From the NCBI RefSeq assembly GCF_042685365.1, contig NZ_JBHUMY010000043.1:1-64000 (forward strand): a DNA stretch of 64,000 bases, given 5' to 3'. Shown here one piece after another: positions 42,124 through 51,020 of this stretch. Position 1 is the first letter of the stretch; each line of letters begins with the position of its first letter. The translations under genes were made by a program, and so were the position numbers. Below the pieces are notes generated by a model. The model worked only from the letters and a program-made list of their open reading frames with translations, did not search any database and was not told the DNA's origin. The DNA is from Paenibacillus_AP thailandensis. GTDB taxonomy: Bacteria; Bacillota; Bacilli; Paenibacillales; Paenibacillaceae.

Positions 42124-43524
42124 TTAGGCCCAAGTCGGTTGAACCTTCAACATTGGTACTTCCTTATCCCGCTTGTACGACGATTCCGTATCCGCAGCGC
42201 TTGCCGCTGCCGCTACGGCCACGGGCTCCGCCGCCGCATGCTTGGCTGCCGCCGCGACCGCATCGCTTTCTTCCACGCGGCGAATGTCGGCCCCTAGCGC
42301 CGCAAGCTTGCCGGTAATGTCCACGTACCCGCGGTCCACGTGATGAATGCCGGCGACTTCCGTTTCTCCGTCGGCGCGAAGCGCGGCGCAGATCAGCGCG
42401 GCTCCCGCGCGGAGATCGGTGGCGCACACTTTGGCACCGGTCAGCGGGTAACCGCCGCTTACGATGGCCGTACGCCCTTCGACTTTAATTTGGGCATTCA
42501 TCTTCTTAAACTCCTCTACATGCATGAAGCGGTTCTCAAACACCGTCTCCGTGATGAGGCTGGTTCCTTCCGACATGAGAAGAAGCGCCATCATCTGCGA
42601 CTGCATGTCGGTCGGAAAACCCGGATGCGGGAGCGTCTTGACGTCAACCGATTTCAATTCGCCGGTCGACCGGACGCGGATCCCGTTGTCGCTGACCGTG
42701 ATCTGAACGCCCATTTCTTCAAGCTTGGAAATAACGGGCGTAAGATGGTCGGCAATCGCGTTCTCCACAAAAACATCGCCGCCGGTAATGGCGGCCGCAA
42801 CCATATAAGTACCCGCCTCGACGCGGTCCGGGATCACCTGATGCGCAACGCCTTGCAGCCGTTCGACGCCTTCGATCCGGATCAGGCCCGTGCCGGCGCC
42901 CCGTACTTTGGCGCCCATGGCGTTCAAATAATTGGCGAGGTCGACGATTTCCGGCTCCTTCGCCGCGTTTTCGATCAACGTCGTTCCCTCGGCGAGCGCA
43001 GCGGCCATCATGATGTTCTCCGTAGCCCCGACGCTAGGCACGTCGAGATAAATTTTGGCCCCTCTCAGGCGGGATGCCGAACTCGCCTCGATAAAGCCAT
43101 GACCAAGCGTGATTTCCGCTCCCATTGCTTCAAAGCCCTTCAAATGCTGGTCAATCGGTCTGGTGCCGATAGCGCATCCGCCCGGAAGCGAAATTCTCAC
43201 TTTGCCTTCGCGGGCAAGCAAAGGTCCCATAATGAGGAACGAAGCCCTCATTTTCCGTACAAGTTCATATGGGGCTTCGCAACAAACCAGACGTTCGGCG
43301 TTAATGCGCATCGTCTCATTGTTATACGTTAACTGCGCGCCCAGAGATGCAAGCACGCTCTTTATGGTCATGACATCGTCGAGGAGGGGAACGTCATGGA
43401 TAACGCTATCTCCTTCTGTTGCAAGTAATGAGGCCGCAAGTATGGGGAGAACTGCGTTTTTAGCTCCGCTGACGCGGACTGTCCCCGACAAACGCTGGCC
43501 TCCGCGGACGATAATTTTGGTCAT
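42124..43524 (-). CDS. murA: UDP-N-acetylglucosamine 1-carboxyvinyltransferase MurA
   Basis: A 466-residue first enzyme of peptidoglycan synthesis, transferring enolpyruvate from PEP to UDP-GlcNAc. The nucleophilic Cys117 lies in SLPGGCAIGTRPIDQH (the fosfomycin target), and the N-terminal GGQRLSGTVRVSGAKNAVLP is diagnostic. The catalytic core ends near residue 420. A C-terminal tail of about 45 residues, rich in Ala and Val, is extra compared with the usual 417-436, and it ends PMLKVQPTWA. Between ywzB (DUF1146) and spoIID in Bacillus order this would be murAA. Own sigma-A promoter and tandem terminators. Confidence 0.96.
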   Translation of the reverse strand: MTKIIVRGGQRLSGTVRVSGAKNAVLPILAASLLATEGDSVIHDVPLLDDVMTIKSVLASLGAQLTYNNETMRINAERLVCCEAPYELVRKMRASFLIMGPLLAREGKVRISLPGGCAIGTRPIDQHLKGFEAMGAEITLGHGFIEASSASRLRGAKIYLDVPSVGATENIMMAAALAEGTTLIENAAKEPEIVDLANYLNAMGAKVRGAGTGLIRIEGVERLQGVAHQVIPDRVEAGTYMVAAAITGGDVFVENAIADHLTPVISKLEEMGVQITVSDNGIRVRSTGELKSVDVKTLPHPGFPTDMQSQMMALLLMSEGTSLITETVFENRFMHVEEFKKMNAQIKVEGRTAIVSGGYPLTGAKVCATDLRAGAALICAALRADGETEVAGIHHVDRGYVDITGKLAALGADIRRVEESDAVAAAAKHAAAEPVAVAAAASAADTESSYKRDKEVPMLKVQPTWA

Positions 43525-43821
43525 CTTATGTTTCCCTCCGCGAGGTTAATTCCCTCTTCCTATTTCTGAAGAAAATGGCACTGCTTAATCACCTAAACTT
43601 CATAATATCATCGACCTACACGAGTCGACAAGCGCTAAATTATTTCCAAATTTTACCCCGCCTCCGGCATATGCCGGGCCTTCTACGGCCGCCGATGCCG
43701 TGGAAGCGCCAACAGCCGAAAGCCGCGTAAAACCTGAGATCGCCGCATGATATTATATTCGTGGGGCGACCCGTTTTTCGGTCCATTATATACTATCCAT
43801 TGTTGACATTTTTCGATATCG
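43525..43821. other. murA promoter region and possible ywmB remnant
   Basis: In B. subtilis ywmB lies just before murA; no intact ywmB is present. On the minus strand from 43748, MRRSQVLRGFRLLALP in one frame and ASTASAAVEGPAYAGGG in another resemble two halves of a signal-peptide region separated by a frameshift, ending at a stop near 43600. This is only suggestive. The murA promoter overlaps the distal end. Confidence 0.3.
43602..43631 (-). promoter_or_regulatory. Sigma-A promoter of murA
   Basis: TTGTCG (43626-43631), 18 bp, TATTAT (43602-43607) on the minus strand, about 78 bp before the ATG. Confidence 0.65.
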
Positions 43822-44076
43822 TTATTCGACAAATCCCCTTAGCAGCATGGACCAGTTCCAGTACCCGAGAACGAATTGGGCGAACCAATGGCCTACGATA
43901 ACCGCGGCCAACACCTGCAGCATTCTCGCTTTCGGGCTTCGAGGGTTCCGCAGCAGCTTCTCCCATTTGATTTCCTGCAGCAACGACCATGCCAGAATAA
44001 TGCTTAAGAGCGTTACGACAATTGAAAAAAGCCCCGTCAAACCGCTCGTCATTTGCAAATCGTTTATCCCATCCAT
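43822..44076 (-). CDS. ywzB: DUF1146 family membrane protein (YwzB)
   Basis: An 84-residue protein with two helices (LFSIVVTLLSIILAWSLLQ and MLQVLAAVIVGHWFAQFVLGY) and the conserved basic loop WEKLLRNPRSPKARML. DUF1146 genes sit between atpC and murA in Bacillales. Here the gene keeps its place beside murA but is separated from atpC by the nuo-like genes, a chemoreceptor and a phosphatase. Function unknown. Confidence 0.88.
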   Translation of the reverse strand: MDGINDLQMTSGLTGLFSIVVTLLSIILAWSLLQEIKWEKLLRNPRSPKARMLQVLAAVIVGHWFAQFVLGYWNWSMLLRGFVE

Positions 44077-44317
44077 ATGATCACCACAGCTTGCTTCCTT
44101 CCCGATTTCGGTTCAAGCTTCTACTCTCTTCGTTTCCTCGACGCCTTAACGCCCTTCTATACTTATTTCGGGCGGAGTTTGATCATGACTTCCGGCCCGC
44201 CGGACGCCAAACGCTTAATGGAAATTTAACTTTGCCTTACCCATATAAATATCGGCCGGTATCGGGAGTTTCGTTAAGCTCGCGCCCTGTATACCTCCGC
44301 TGCCGGCCGTCATCATT

Positions 44318-44938
44318 CTACAATATATTTCCGAGGAAATGCAAAATTTGTCCGGGGAATAACCCCATCGCCATTAAGGCTGCCGCCATAACGGCAAGCA
44401 TGCCTGCAGCGGATGCCGGCAAGGGGATCGGCGAGTCGTCCGGTCCCGTTCTCATGAACATCCAACGAACGAATATAAAATAGCCGTAAAAAGAGACGGC
44501 CATACAAACGGTCATAACGGCCGTCGCCAACAGCTCGCCTTGCGAAGCGGCCTGAAACAACAGCAGAAGCTTGGCGGCGAATCCGCCTGCCGGGGGAAGC
44601 CCCGCAAGGGACAATAGAAATACCCCCGTCATCGCGCAAAGGGCCGGGTTCCGGTAATAAAGCCCGGCCAAACGGCTTACGGGCATCCTCTGACGGCCGA
44701 CGGCGCGTATCGCCGCCAACGCCCCGGCATGGCCGATCGCATAAACGAGCAAATAGTAGATAAGATGAACGTCTACGCCGCGGCTTAACGCGGCCGACGC
44801 AAGGCCGTAACCGGCCCCCGATATCGCCGAACCCGTCCATAGTCCGACTGCATGGCCGCGGCGCACAATCATGATGACCGTCCCGCCCAGCATAAGCACG
44901 ACGGCAACCGCCATTATAATGAAAGAGAAGCGCTCCAT
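44318..44938 (-). CDS. NuoN-like membrane protein, C-terminal half only
   Basis: A 206-residue protein with about six helices. It aligns with the last 200 residues of complex I subunit N (usual length about 480): LLVYAIGHAGALAAIRAVG matches the helix-9/10 region, and SLAGLPPAGGFAAKLLLLF keeps the helix-12 Lys. The first eight helices of NuoN are missing, yet the gene has a proper ATG four bases after the nuoM-like stop with a GGGGG-type SD, so it looks like a defined short protein and not random debris. With no nuoA-K here, a classical complex I is not encoded at this locus. Confidence 0.75.
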   Translation of the reverse strand: MERFSFIIMAVAVVLMLGGTVIMIVRRGHAVGLWTGSAISGAGYGLASAALSRGVDVHLIYYLLVYAIGHAGALAAIRAVGRQRMPVSRLAGLYYRNPALCAMTGVFLLSLAGLPPAGGFAAKLLLLFQAASQGELLATAVMTVCMAVSFYGYFIFVRWMFMRTGPDDSPIPLPASAAGMLAVMAAALMAMGLFPGQILHFLGNIL

Positions 44939-44941
44939 CCG

Positions 44942-46549
44942 TTATCCCCCTATCCCTGCCGTTAATAAAGACCGATCCCAATCGGCGGAGCCGGATAGCA
45001 GCATATCGGTTACAATCGACGGATAACAACCGAGCAAGACGATAAACGCAAGCAGCACAATAACCGGTACCGCTTCGATCAACCGCGCGTCGCGAACGCC
45101 CGAGTACCGGTCCGAGACCGGCCCGTACATGGCACGCGTTGCGCCCCGCAACAATGCCGCCGCAATGGGGATAAACCCGACGCAAGCCGCAATCGCAAGT
45201 CCGGGCATGTTCTCCATTAAGCCCAGCATCGTAAACAACGAGCCTATAAAACCGGACAAGCCGGGAAGCCCCAGCATGGCGAACGCCCCCGCAATATACG
45301 CCCCGCTCAGAAAAGGCATCGGCCGGGCAAGCCCGCCGAGCTCCGGCAGCTTTGCGGTTCCCGTCCTCTCCTCAACGGCGCCCGCCACCAGCCACAGCAG
45401 AGAAACGATCAAGCCGCCGGAAACGGTCTGGAACGCGGCGCCCGTTACGCCCGTCTCATTGCCGGCCGCCAGTCCCATCAGTACCATGCCGGATTGGCTA
45501 ATCGTCAAATAGGCGATTAACATGCGCAAGCATTGCTGCCGGCAGGCAAGCACGGCCCCGTACAGCCAATTGATTACGCCGATGAGCCCGATGATCCAGC
45601 TTAGCTCTTTCGCTTGCTCCGGGAACGCCTCGAAGCATAGCCGAATGAGCCCGTAAGCTCCGACGGGCACGGCCCCGCCGCCGAGCAGCATGGCGACCGG
45701 AGCCGGCGCCGCCGCGCAAGCCTTCACCAGCCAGGCATGGAACGGAAACAACCCGATCCGGAGGCCAAAGGCCAACAGCAGCAAACATCGGAGGACCCAC
45801 CCGTTACTCGTTAGAAAATCGGCCGTGCTGCCGGAAGCCGCCGATTCGCCCGTACGCCCGGGTTCCGCCAATCCCGGCAGCTGCTCGTAGCCGGCGGAAA
45901 AGATCCGGCCCGCGCCTCCCTCCGGCCCATGACCCGCCGAGTAAACAAGAAGCAGGAGAGCGGCCAGCAGAAGAACGGAGCTTATCCCGTTTACGAGAAG
46001 CCAATTCCCGGCGGCCTTCTCCTTGCCGTCGCCGCCCCATATTCCGACCAGAAACGTCATCGCTGCCAGCACGGTTTGGGCAAATGCAAACAGCAGCAGC
46101 AAATCCTTCGCCAGAAGCGCGCCAAGCAAGCCGCATTCCAGAAGAAGCAGCCAGCCGTAATACGCTTTTCTCCGCTTTTTGATATAAACGGAGGCTAAAG
46201 CCGCCATCGCGGCGGCAAGCGATACCGTCACGGAAAGCGGTAGAGACAACCCGTCAACGCCGACCTGATATTGTAAGAGTAGCGTCAGCGCGCTCCCTTC
46301 CTCCTGTTCGGCTCCCCCCGCCGGAAGCGTGAATTCGCCCCAGCGAACGTTCTCTTCGTACAATGAGCCGTCGGGATTGACGCTATAGCTTCCGTATAAC
46401 GATAAAGAGAGAAGGAGCGGTATGAGCGCTGCTGTAACGGAGACCGCTTGCAGCAAGCGTCCCTTGTCCTTCGGCACCAAAAGCACGGCAAGCAATCCGA
46501 GCAAAGGAGCAAATATAATCATCGATAAAACAGGCAATTGCTGAAGCAT
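44942..46549 (-). CDS. NuoM-like antiporter-type subunit with lost proton-channel residues
   Basis: A 535-residue protein with about 14 helices, collinear with complex I subunit M. Ungapped comparison with remembered NuoM motifs shows replacement of key charges: helix-5 Glu to Gln158 (LLLLFAFAQTVLAAM where FxFWEL is expected), helix-7 Lys to Arg264 (FGLRIGLFPFHAWLVKACA where the family has HTWLPDAH), helix-8 Lys to Pro295 (LLGGGAVPVGAYG), helix-12 Glu to Ser437 (PGLSGFIGSLF). The frame is intact and starts one base inside the nuoL-like stop (TAATG). A hydrophilic insert (about 207-250) is also unusual. Proton pumping is doubtful; the role is unknown. Confidence 0.8.
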   Translation of the reverse strand: MLQQLPVLSMIIFAPLLGLLAVLLVPKDKGRLLQAVSVTAALIPLLLSLSLYGSYSVNPDGSLYEENVRWGEFTLPAGGAEQEEGSALTLLLQYQVGVDGLSLPLSVTVSLAAAMAALASVYIKKRRKAYYGWLLLLECGLLGALLAKDLLLLFAFAQTVLAAMTFLVGIWGGDGKEKAAGNWLLVNGISSVLLLAALLLLVYSAGHGPEGGAGRIFSAGYEQLPGLAEPGRTGESAASGSTADFLTSNGWVLRCLLLLAFGLRIGLFPFHAWLVKACAAAPAPVAMLLGGGAVPVGAYGLIRLCFEAFPEQAKELSWIIGLIGVINWLYGAVLACRQQCLRMLIAYLTISQSGMVLMGLAAGNETGVTGAAFQTVSGGLIVSLLWLVAGAVEERTGTAKLPELGGLARPMPFLSGAYIAGAFAMLGLPGLSGFIGSLFTMLGLMENMPGLAIAACVGFIPIAAALLRGATRAMYGPVSDRYSGVRDARLIEAVPVIVLLAFIVLLGCYPSIVTDMLLSGSADWDRSLLTAGIGG

Positions 46550-48219
46550 TACGGCTGCCTCCTTCCGACCAAAAAGTCGTCAAAGGCCTGAACGGCTTTG
46601 CCTAAGGCCCGCAGCGAAGCTTGCGGGAATTTGCGGCAAAGCTTCGGGATATACATCTCCTGCTGAAGCAGCCGGACCATCAATGGCTTCGGGGCTTCCC
46701 CGGCCGGCCCGGCGGAAGAGCGGCGGTGTGCAAGACTCCCCAGCAGTATGCCGGCCAGGATGGAGAGCCATACGCCCGCCGCGGCAGCTGCGTTGCCGCC
46801 GGCCGCCGGTTCCGCGCCCGTCAGCCAAACGGACAACCAGCCGTTCCACGGCGTCTCGACGAGACCGGCCGCCGTACACAGAACGGCAGGCACTACGATC
46901 GCGCTAAACGGAACGGACATCTTTCCGCTCCCGTTCCCTCGAAGAGCCGCTTGACGGGCGCCGTACCCGGCCCGGACGGCGGCTGCGGCTTTCAGGAGCA
47001 TCGCGGCGACCGCAACCGCATACCATGCCGGCGAATAAGCGAATGCCGCCTTTAGTGCCGCCGACGAAGACCAGTAGCCGACAAACGGCGGAAACCCTGC
47101 CAGAGCAAGCGCGGCTGCAGCGGTCAGCCATGCCTGCGTCCGGCCGGTACCGCTTCGCAGAACGGCAGCCCGCATCCAGGCGATCGTCAAGATGTTCGTA
47201 CCGGCCATGAAGATCGCTCCGGTAACCGAACCGAAGCCAAACGCCATAAATGCAAGCCCCGTCTGACTTACGGACAGATGCGCCACAGCCTTCAACGGCT
47301 CCCGCTGCGCCAAGGCAAAAGCGGCGGCCGCGAGCGCCGTCGCCCCTCCGAGCACCGCAGCCGCCTGCATGGCCGATTCCGCGGCCCCGAACAAATCGTA
47401 AAGCCGGGAAACGAGGAATACGGCGGCTGCCGGCAGTGCGGCGACAGGCAAAAACGCCGCGAACGAGCGCTCTTCCGCAGCCTCTATGCTCCATCGATAG
47501 AACGGAATCAAGGCGCCTTGCGCTGCACCGGCGGCAAGGACAAGCAGCGCAATCCATTCCGCCGTTCCGCGCCCGATCGATTCCGTTCCCGCCTGAAGGG
47601 CGTTGTGCATCGATGCAAAATCAAGCAAATGGTCCGGCAAGCGCCAAAACAACGTAACGATCGCAAGCAGCAGCGCGGCGCTCCCGAGCCTTGTCGTCAT
47701 AAACATCCGCTTGGCGGCCCCGACGGCCGTATTGTCGCCATAATAATAACCGATCAGCAAAAACGCTCCCGCTCCCGCCATTTCCCAAAATAAAAACAAC
47801 GTCAAAAGATCGCCGGACAGCAATAAGCCCAGCAAAGCGAATTGGAACAACGACAGGTAGCTGAACAATACCGTTGTCCGGTCGTCTTCGCCCTTTCCGA
47901 AGGAAGCGGACAAATAAGCCGCAAAGCCAAGCAAAGCCGCGGCGGCGAGCAAAGCGGCCGTCATATTCGTCACTTCGTACCTGACCTGCAGCGAATATTC
48001 GCCAAGGCGTATCCAATCGAAGCTGCCGCTGTAATCCTCCGCATTCGGCTGCAGCCGCCCGATTCCGACCAGCAAGGACATGACAAACGACAGCAGCGAG
48101 CCGACGCATCCGACCCACATTCCCCCCTTGCGGAAACCTCTGCCCAGCGCCAGCTGAACGAGGAACGCAAGCAGCGGGAAAACCGGAATCACCCAGGCAA
48201 ACCGCGCAAACAGATCCAT
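46549..48219 (-). CDS. NuoL-like antiporter-type subunit with lost proton-channel residues
   Basis: About 556 residues and 14 or more helices, resembling complex I subunit L. The helix-5 Glu is kept (FLFWEMAGAGAFLLIGYYY). The helix-7 Lys is Gln (AAGAAQGALIPFYRW where GKSAQxPLHxW is expected), and the helix-12 Lys-Asp pair is Ser-Ser (GFPPFVGYWSSSAAL where GFFSKD is usual). The C-terminal lateral helix seen in full NuoL is reduced to EMYIPKLCRKFPQASLRAL. ATG 48219 follows AGGAGG at 11 nt; a GTG at 48231 abuts the SD. First gene of a coupled trio with nuoM- and nuoN-like genes. Confidence 0.8.
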   Translation of the reverse strand: MDLFARFAWVIPVFPLLAFLVQLALGRGFRKGGMWVGCVGSLLSFVMSLLVGIGRLQPNAEDYSGSFDWIRLGEYSLQVRYEVTNMTAALLAAAALLGFAAYLSASFGKGEDDRTTVLFSYLSLFQFALLGLLLSGDLLTLFLFWEMAGAGAFLLIGYYYGDNTAVGAAKRMFMTTRLGSAALLLAIVTLFWRLPDHLLDFASMHNALQAGTESIGRGTAEWIALLVLAAGAAQGALIPFYRWSIEAAEERSFAAFLPVAALPAAAVFLVSRLYDLFGAAESAMQAAAVLGGATALAAAAFALAQREPLKAVAHLSVSQTGLAFMAFGFGSVTGAIFMAGTNILTIAWMRAAVLRSGTGRTQAWLTAAAALALAGFPPFVGYWSSSAALKAAFAYSPAWYAVAVAAMLLKAAAAVRAGYGARQAALRGNGSGKMSVPFSAIVVPAVLCTAAGLVETPWNGWLSVWLTGAEPAAGGNAAAAAGVWLSILAGILLGSLAHRRSSAGPAGEAPKPLMVRLLQQEMYIPKLCRKFPQASLRALGKAVQAFDDFLVGRRQP

Positions 48220-48484
48220 AGGCTCGCTCACCTCCTCTATGACCGCCTATACTGTAGAGCAAATGCCAGATCCTAAAAAAAAGCGGAAAATAGCCGTTTA
48301 TATTGACGCATATGCTGCGTTTCATCTAATCCTATGCTTTCTGTCCCTACTATTGGACGCATAAAGCGCGATAAAGTTTCTGTCAAAATCGCAATCGGCC
48401 GAGACAGAACGAATCGACTTGCGCCGTCCTGGTCCGTTAACGGTACCGTTTCGGGGAAAATGACGAGCCGATTGACGGGGACTG
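48220..48484. other. Upstream region of the nuoL-like gene
   Basis: No gene. A TTGACA word at 48381-48386 (minus strand) has only a weak TATGCG 17 bp downstream, so the trio's promoter is uncertain. No trace of nuoK or other complex I genes was recognised here. Confidence 0.4.
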
Positions 48485-48515
48485 AAAAAAAGCCAACCGG
48501 ATCGTTCCGGTTGGC
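48485..48515 (-). terminator. Terminator of the chemoreceptor gene
   Basis: GCCAACCGG-aacgat-CCGGTTGGC followed by seven T on the minus strand. Confidence 0.92.
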
Positions 48516-48594
48516 CTAACATCGTTCGGGCTTTTTCGAGAAGCGCTTCGTCTGCGCCAGGTTCAAAGCGCGTGACGCGGCTGCCCGGCTGCCA

Positions 48595-50829
48595 TTAACG
48601 GAGACGCGATTCCGTAAGCTTAAACTGCCCGACCATTTGCTGCAGCAAGCCGGTAATCGTCCCGACGTTGTGCGACGTATGCCGGACATTCTCCATAGCG
48701 GCGGCCAGCTGCTGCATATTGCTCTCGACGCCGGCCGACGCTTGACGGTTCGACATGCTCACTTCCGCAATCCGCTCCATCAAATCGACCATGCCGTCCA
48801 CCACCTGCGTTTTGCGCAAGCGATCCGCTCCCGCAGCTTGAAGCGTCCTTCGGGCGGCATGGACAAGCTCCGTGCCTTCCTCGACGACCCGGGTGCCTGT
48901 CTCCATCGAGGAAAACGCCTGTTTGGCGCCTTCATAAATATGCAGCGTAATTTGCTGCACTTCCTCCGCTTGCTTACGCGTCATTTCGGACAATTTGCGA
49001 ATTTCCGAGGCCACCACGGCGAAGCCTCTTCCCTGTTCGCCGACCCGCGCCGCTTCGATCGAAGCGTTAAGCGCCAGCAGATGCGTCTGAGCCGATATTT
49101 CCTCGATGACCTGCATAACCCCGCGAATATCTTCCACCGTGCTTACGAAGCTTCGGATCGTGCCGTTTGTTTCTTCTACACGCTGCGAGATGTGCTCCAT
49201 TTTGTCTCCGATCCGTTCGACTTCGGTTTGCGCTACCGTTATTTGCTCCTCCGCCTGCCGTTCCATCTCCCGCAGCGTCTTGCGCATATCGGCGGCGGCG
49301 TCCTTCGCCGTATCGATATCCTGCAGCTGCGTCAGAATGCCGCCGATCATGCTGCTGATGGTGGCGTGAACCTCCTCCGTCGTCCGGGCCGTATCGCCGG
49401 CGGACTGTCCTAACGAGAGCTGGCTGGCCATGACGTCTTCTGCCGCCGCCTTCACTTTCAGCATAATGCACTCCAGCGAATCGATCATGTTGTTGATCCA
49501 TTTCGCCAATTCCTTCGTTTCGTCGTTGTCGAAGGAAGAAAGCGGTATGCGCTGCGTCAAATCCCCTTTCCCCTCCGCATTGATGCGGATAAACCGGTTC
49601 AAGCTGTGCAGCTTGTCGACAACCCGCCGGGATTCCTTGCGCTGCAGCCCTCCGGTCAATAACGCCGCGGACATAAACGCAAAGACGCCGACCGCAGCGG
49701 CGGTTATCCCTGGCGACGCCACCCCGCCCAGCGCGTAACTTAACCCCGCCACAAGCACGGCGACAACGGCCGACGACCATAGCTGTATCCTGGACATTCG
49801 GCGGCCGATGCTGCGTACCCGGTACACTTCCTCCAGATCGCCTTCGCACATCATGCCCCATACGTCCGGGCAATGAGGCAGCTGGAACGTCACTCCCTTG
49901 CCGATGACGGGAATATGGCGGTAATCGGAGTAGCCGGGGAATTCCACGAACAGATTGCTTCCGTTCTTAATCGTGTTGGCCACTCCCGGATGCAGCTGCC
50001 CGGTAGCCGGGTCGGTAAAAATAATTTCCAGCTCGGTATGCTCCTTGACCGATACGATTCCCCAATCCGTCGTTACGCCGTCCTTCAAATTCTCGCCATG
50101 GGTGAACGTCCGGTCTTCGAAACGGCTGCGGGACAAAGCCGTGCCCGGCGCGATATGCGTAAGAAGCGAGGGCTTCGCCATAAATAGGTAGTTGTCGCCG
50201 GAATCGGGATAGACATGCCCGGATTCGCGTTGGATCAGATCGCCGAGCACGTCGTTGGGCACTCTTCCGCACAGCATGCCGGCATATTGGCCTTGGACCG
50301 TCAGAGGGTGCATGAACAGAATCGTCATTTTATCGTGAAAGGATGATGTTCTTGGTCCCAGCGCAAGCGTGACCGGATCGCCGTAAGGACCGAACAGGCA
50401 TTTGGCGTAACGGCTTCCGCTCCCCGCCTTCCGGCAGTACTCGATGCCCGGGTGCAGAAGCGTTCCATCGCCGTAGGAGGCGCCGACATGCCCGGCAAAG
50501 GTCGAGAAGGTAACGGTATGTTTGGCGTCAAGGAGGAAAAGTTCCGTAAAGTCGTCTGCTCTATCATAGGCTTTCTCCAGCAGCACGGCGACGCTTTCGG
50601 CCCCGGGAGCTCCATTCCGGCCGTCGTTGGCGGAAGGCAGCTCGGCAGCGACAAGATCGGCAAGCCTCTCCATATGGCCCCAATATTCGTTGGCCCAATC
50701 GGCCAGAAGCTCCTTGCGTGTATCCGCAATACCCTCGAATATTTGCTCTATGTCCGTCTTTAACTCCCGGTTCATACGCCATGACCTGTAGAGCGGAAGT
50801 CCTTTTTTGAAACCTAGCCAATCAAACAT
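48595..50829 (-). CDS. Methyl-accepting chemotaxis protein with apparently cytoplasmic N-terminal sensor
   Basis: A 744-residue receptor. The first 350 residues (after MFDWLGFKKGLPLYRSW) form a sensor region with LFLLDAKHTVTFSTFAGHVG and MTILFMHPLTVQGQYAGMLC, like a Cache/PAS fold, but without a preceding signal peptide or helix. Two adjacent hydrophobic segments (about 355-397) follow, then a HAMP-like stretch and the signalling domain with the tip IEEISAQTHLLALNASIEAA and GEQGRGFAVVASEIRKLSE. The sensor is therefore probably in the cytoplasm. It signals to CheA/CheW; the ligand is unknown. ATG start after AGGAGGAG; monocistronic. Confidence 0.9.
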   Translation of the reverse strand: MFDWLGFKKGLPLYRSWRMNRELKTDIEQIFEGIADTRKELLADWANEYWGHMERLADLVAAELPSANDGRNGAPGAESVAVLLEKAYDRADDFTELFLLDAKHTVTFSTFAGHVGASYGDGTLLHPGIEYCRKAGSGSRYAKCLFGPYGDPVTLALGPRTSSFHDKMTILFMHPLTVQGQYAGMLCGRVPNDVLGDLIQRESGHVYPDSGDNYLFMAKPSLLTHIAPGTALSRSRFEDRTFTHGENLKDGVTTDWGIVSVKEHTELEIIFTDPATGQLHPGVANTIKNGSNLFVEFPGYSDYRHIPVIGKGVTFQLPHCPDVWGMMCEGDLEEVYRVRSIGRRMSRIQLWSSAVVAVLVAGLSYALGGVASPGITAAAVGVFAFMSAALLTGGLQRKESRRVVDKLHSLNRFIRINAEGKGDLTQRIPLSSFDNDETKELAKWINNMIDSLECIMLKVKAAAEDVMASQLSLGQSAGDTARTTEEVHATISSMIGGILTQLQDIDTAKDAAADMRKTLREMERQAEEQITVAQTEVERIGDKMEHISQRVEETNGTIRSFVSTVEDIRGVMQVIEEISAQTHLLALNASIEAARVGEQGRGFAVVASEIRKLSEMTRKQAEEVQQITLHIYEGAKQAFSSMETGTRVVEEGTELVHAARRTLQAAGADRLRKTQVVDGMVDLMERIAEVSMSNRQASAGVESNMQQLAAAMENVRHTSHNVGTITGLLQQMVGQFKLTESRLR

Positions 50830-50941
50830 AGGCCTCTCCTCCTATCCGAATTTTTATGTATATATCAACTATACTAACATATAAATAACAATCTACCTAT
50901 ATAAAATGTTAAAAAATGAAAAAAATTGACGAATCAAGACG

Positions 50942-50987
50942 AAAAAACAAGCTGCAGGGCATTTGAACGATGCGACCCCGCAGCTTG
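50942..50987 (-). terminator. Terminator after the PHP phosphatase gene
   Basis: CAAGCTGCgGGG and CCCtGCAGCTTG form the stem, followed by TTTTTTC on the minus strand. Confidence 0.85.
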
Positions 50988-51020
50988 CAATGTAAGATTC
51001 TATTCTTTTGGCGGACATAA

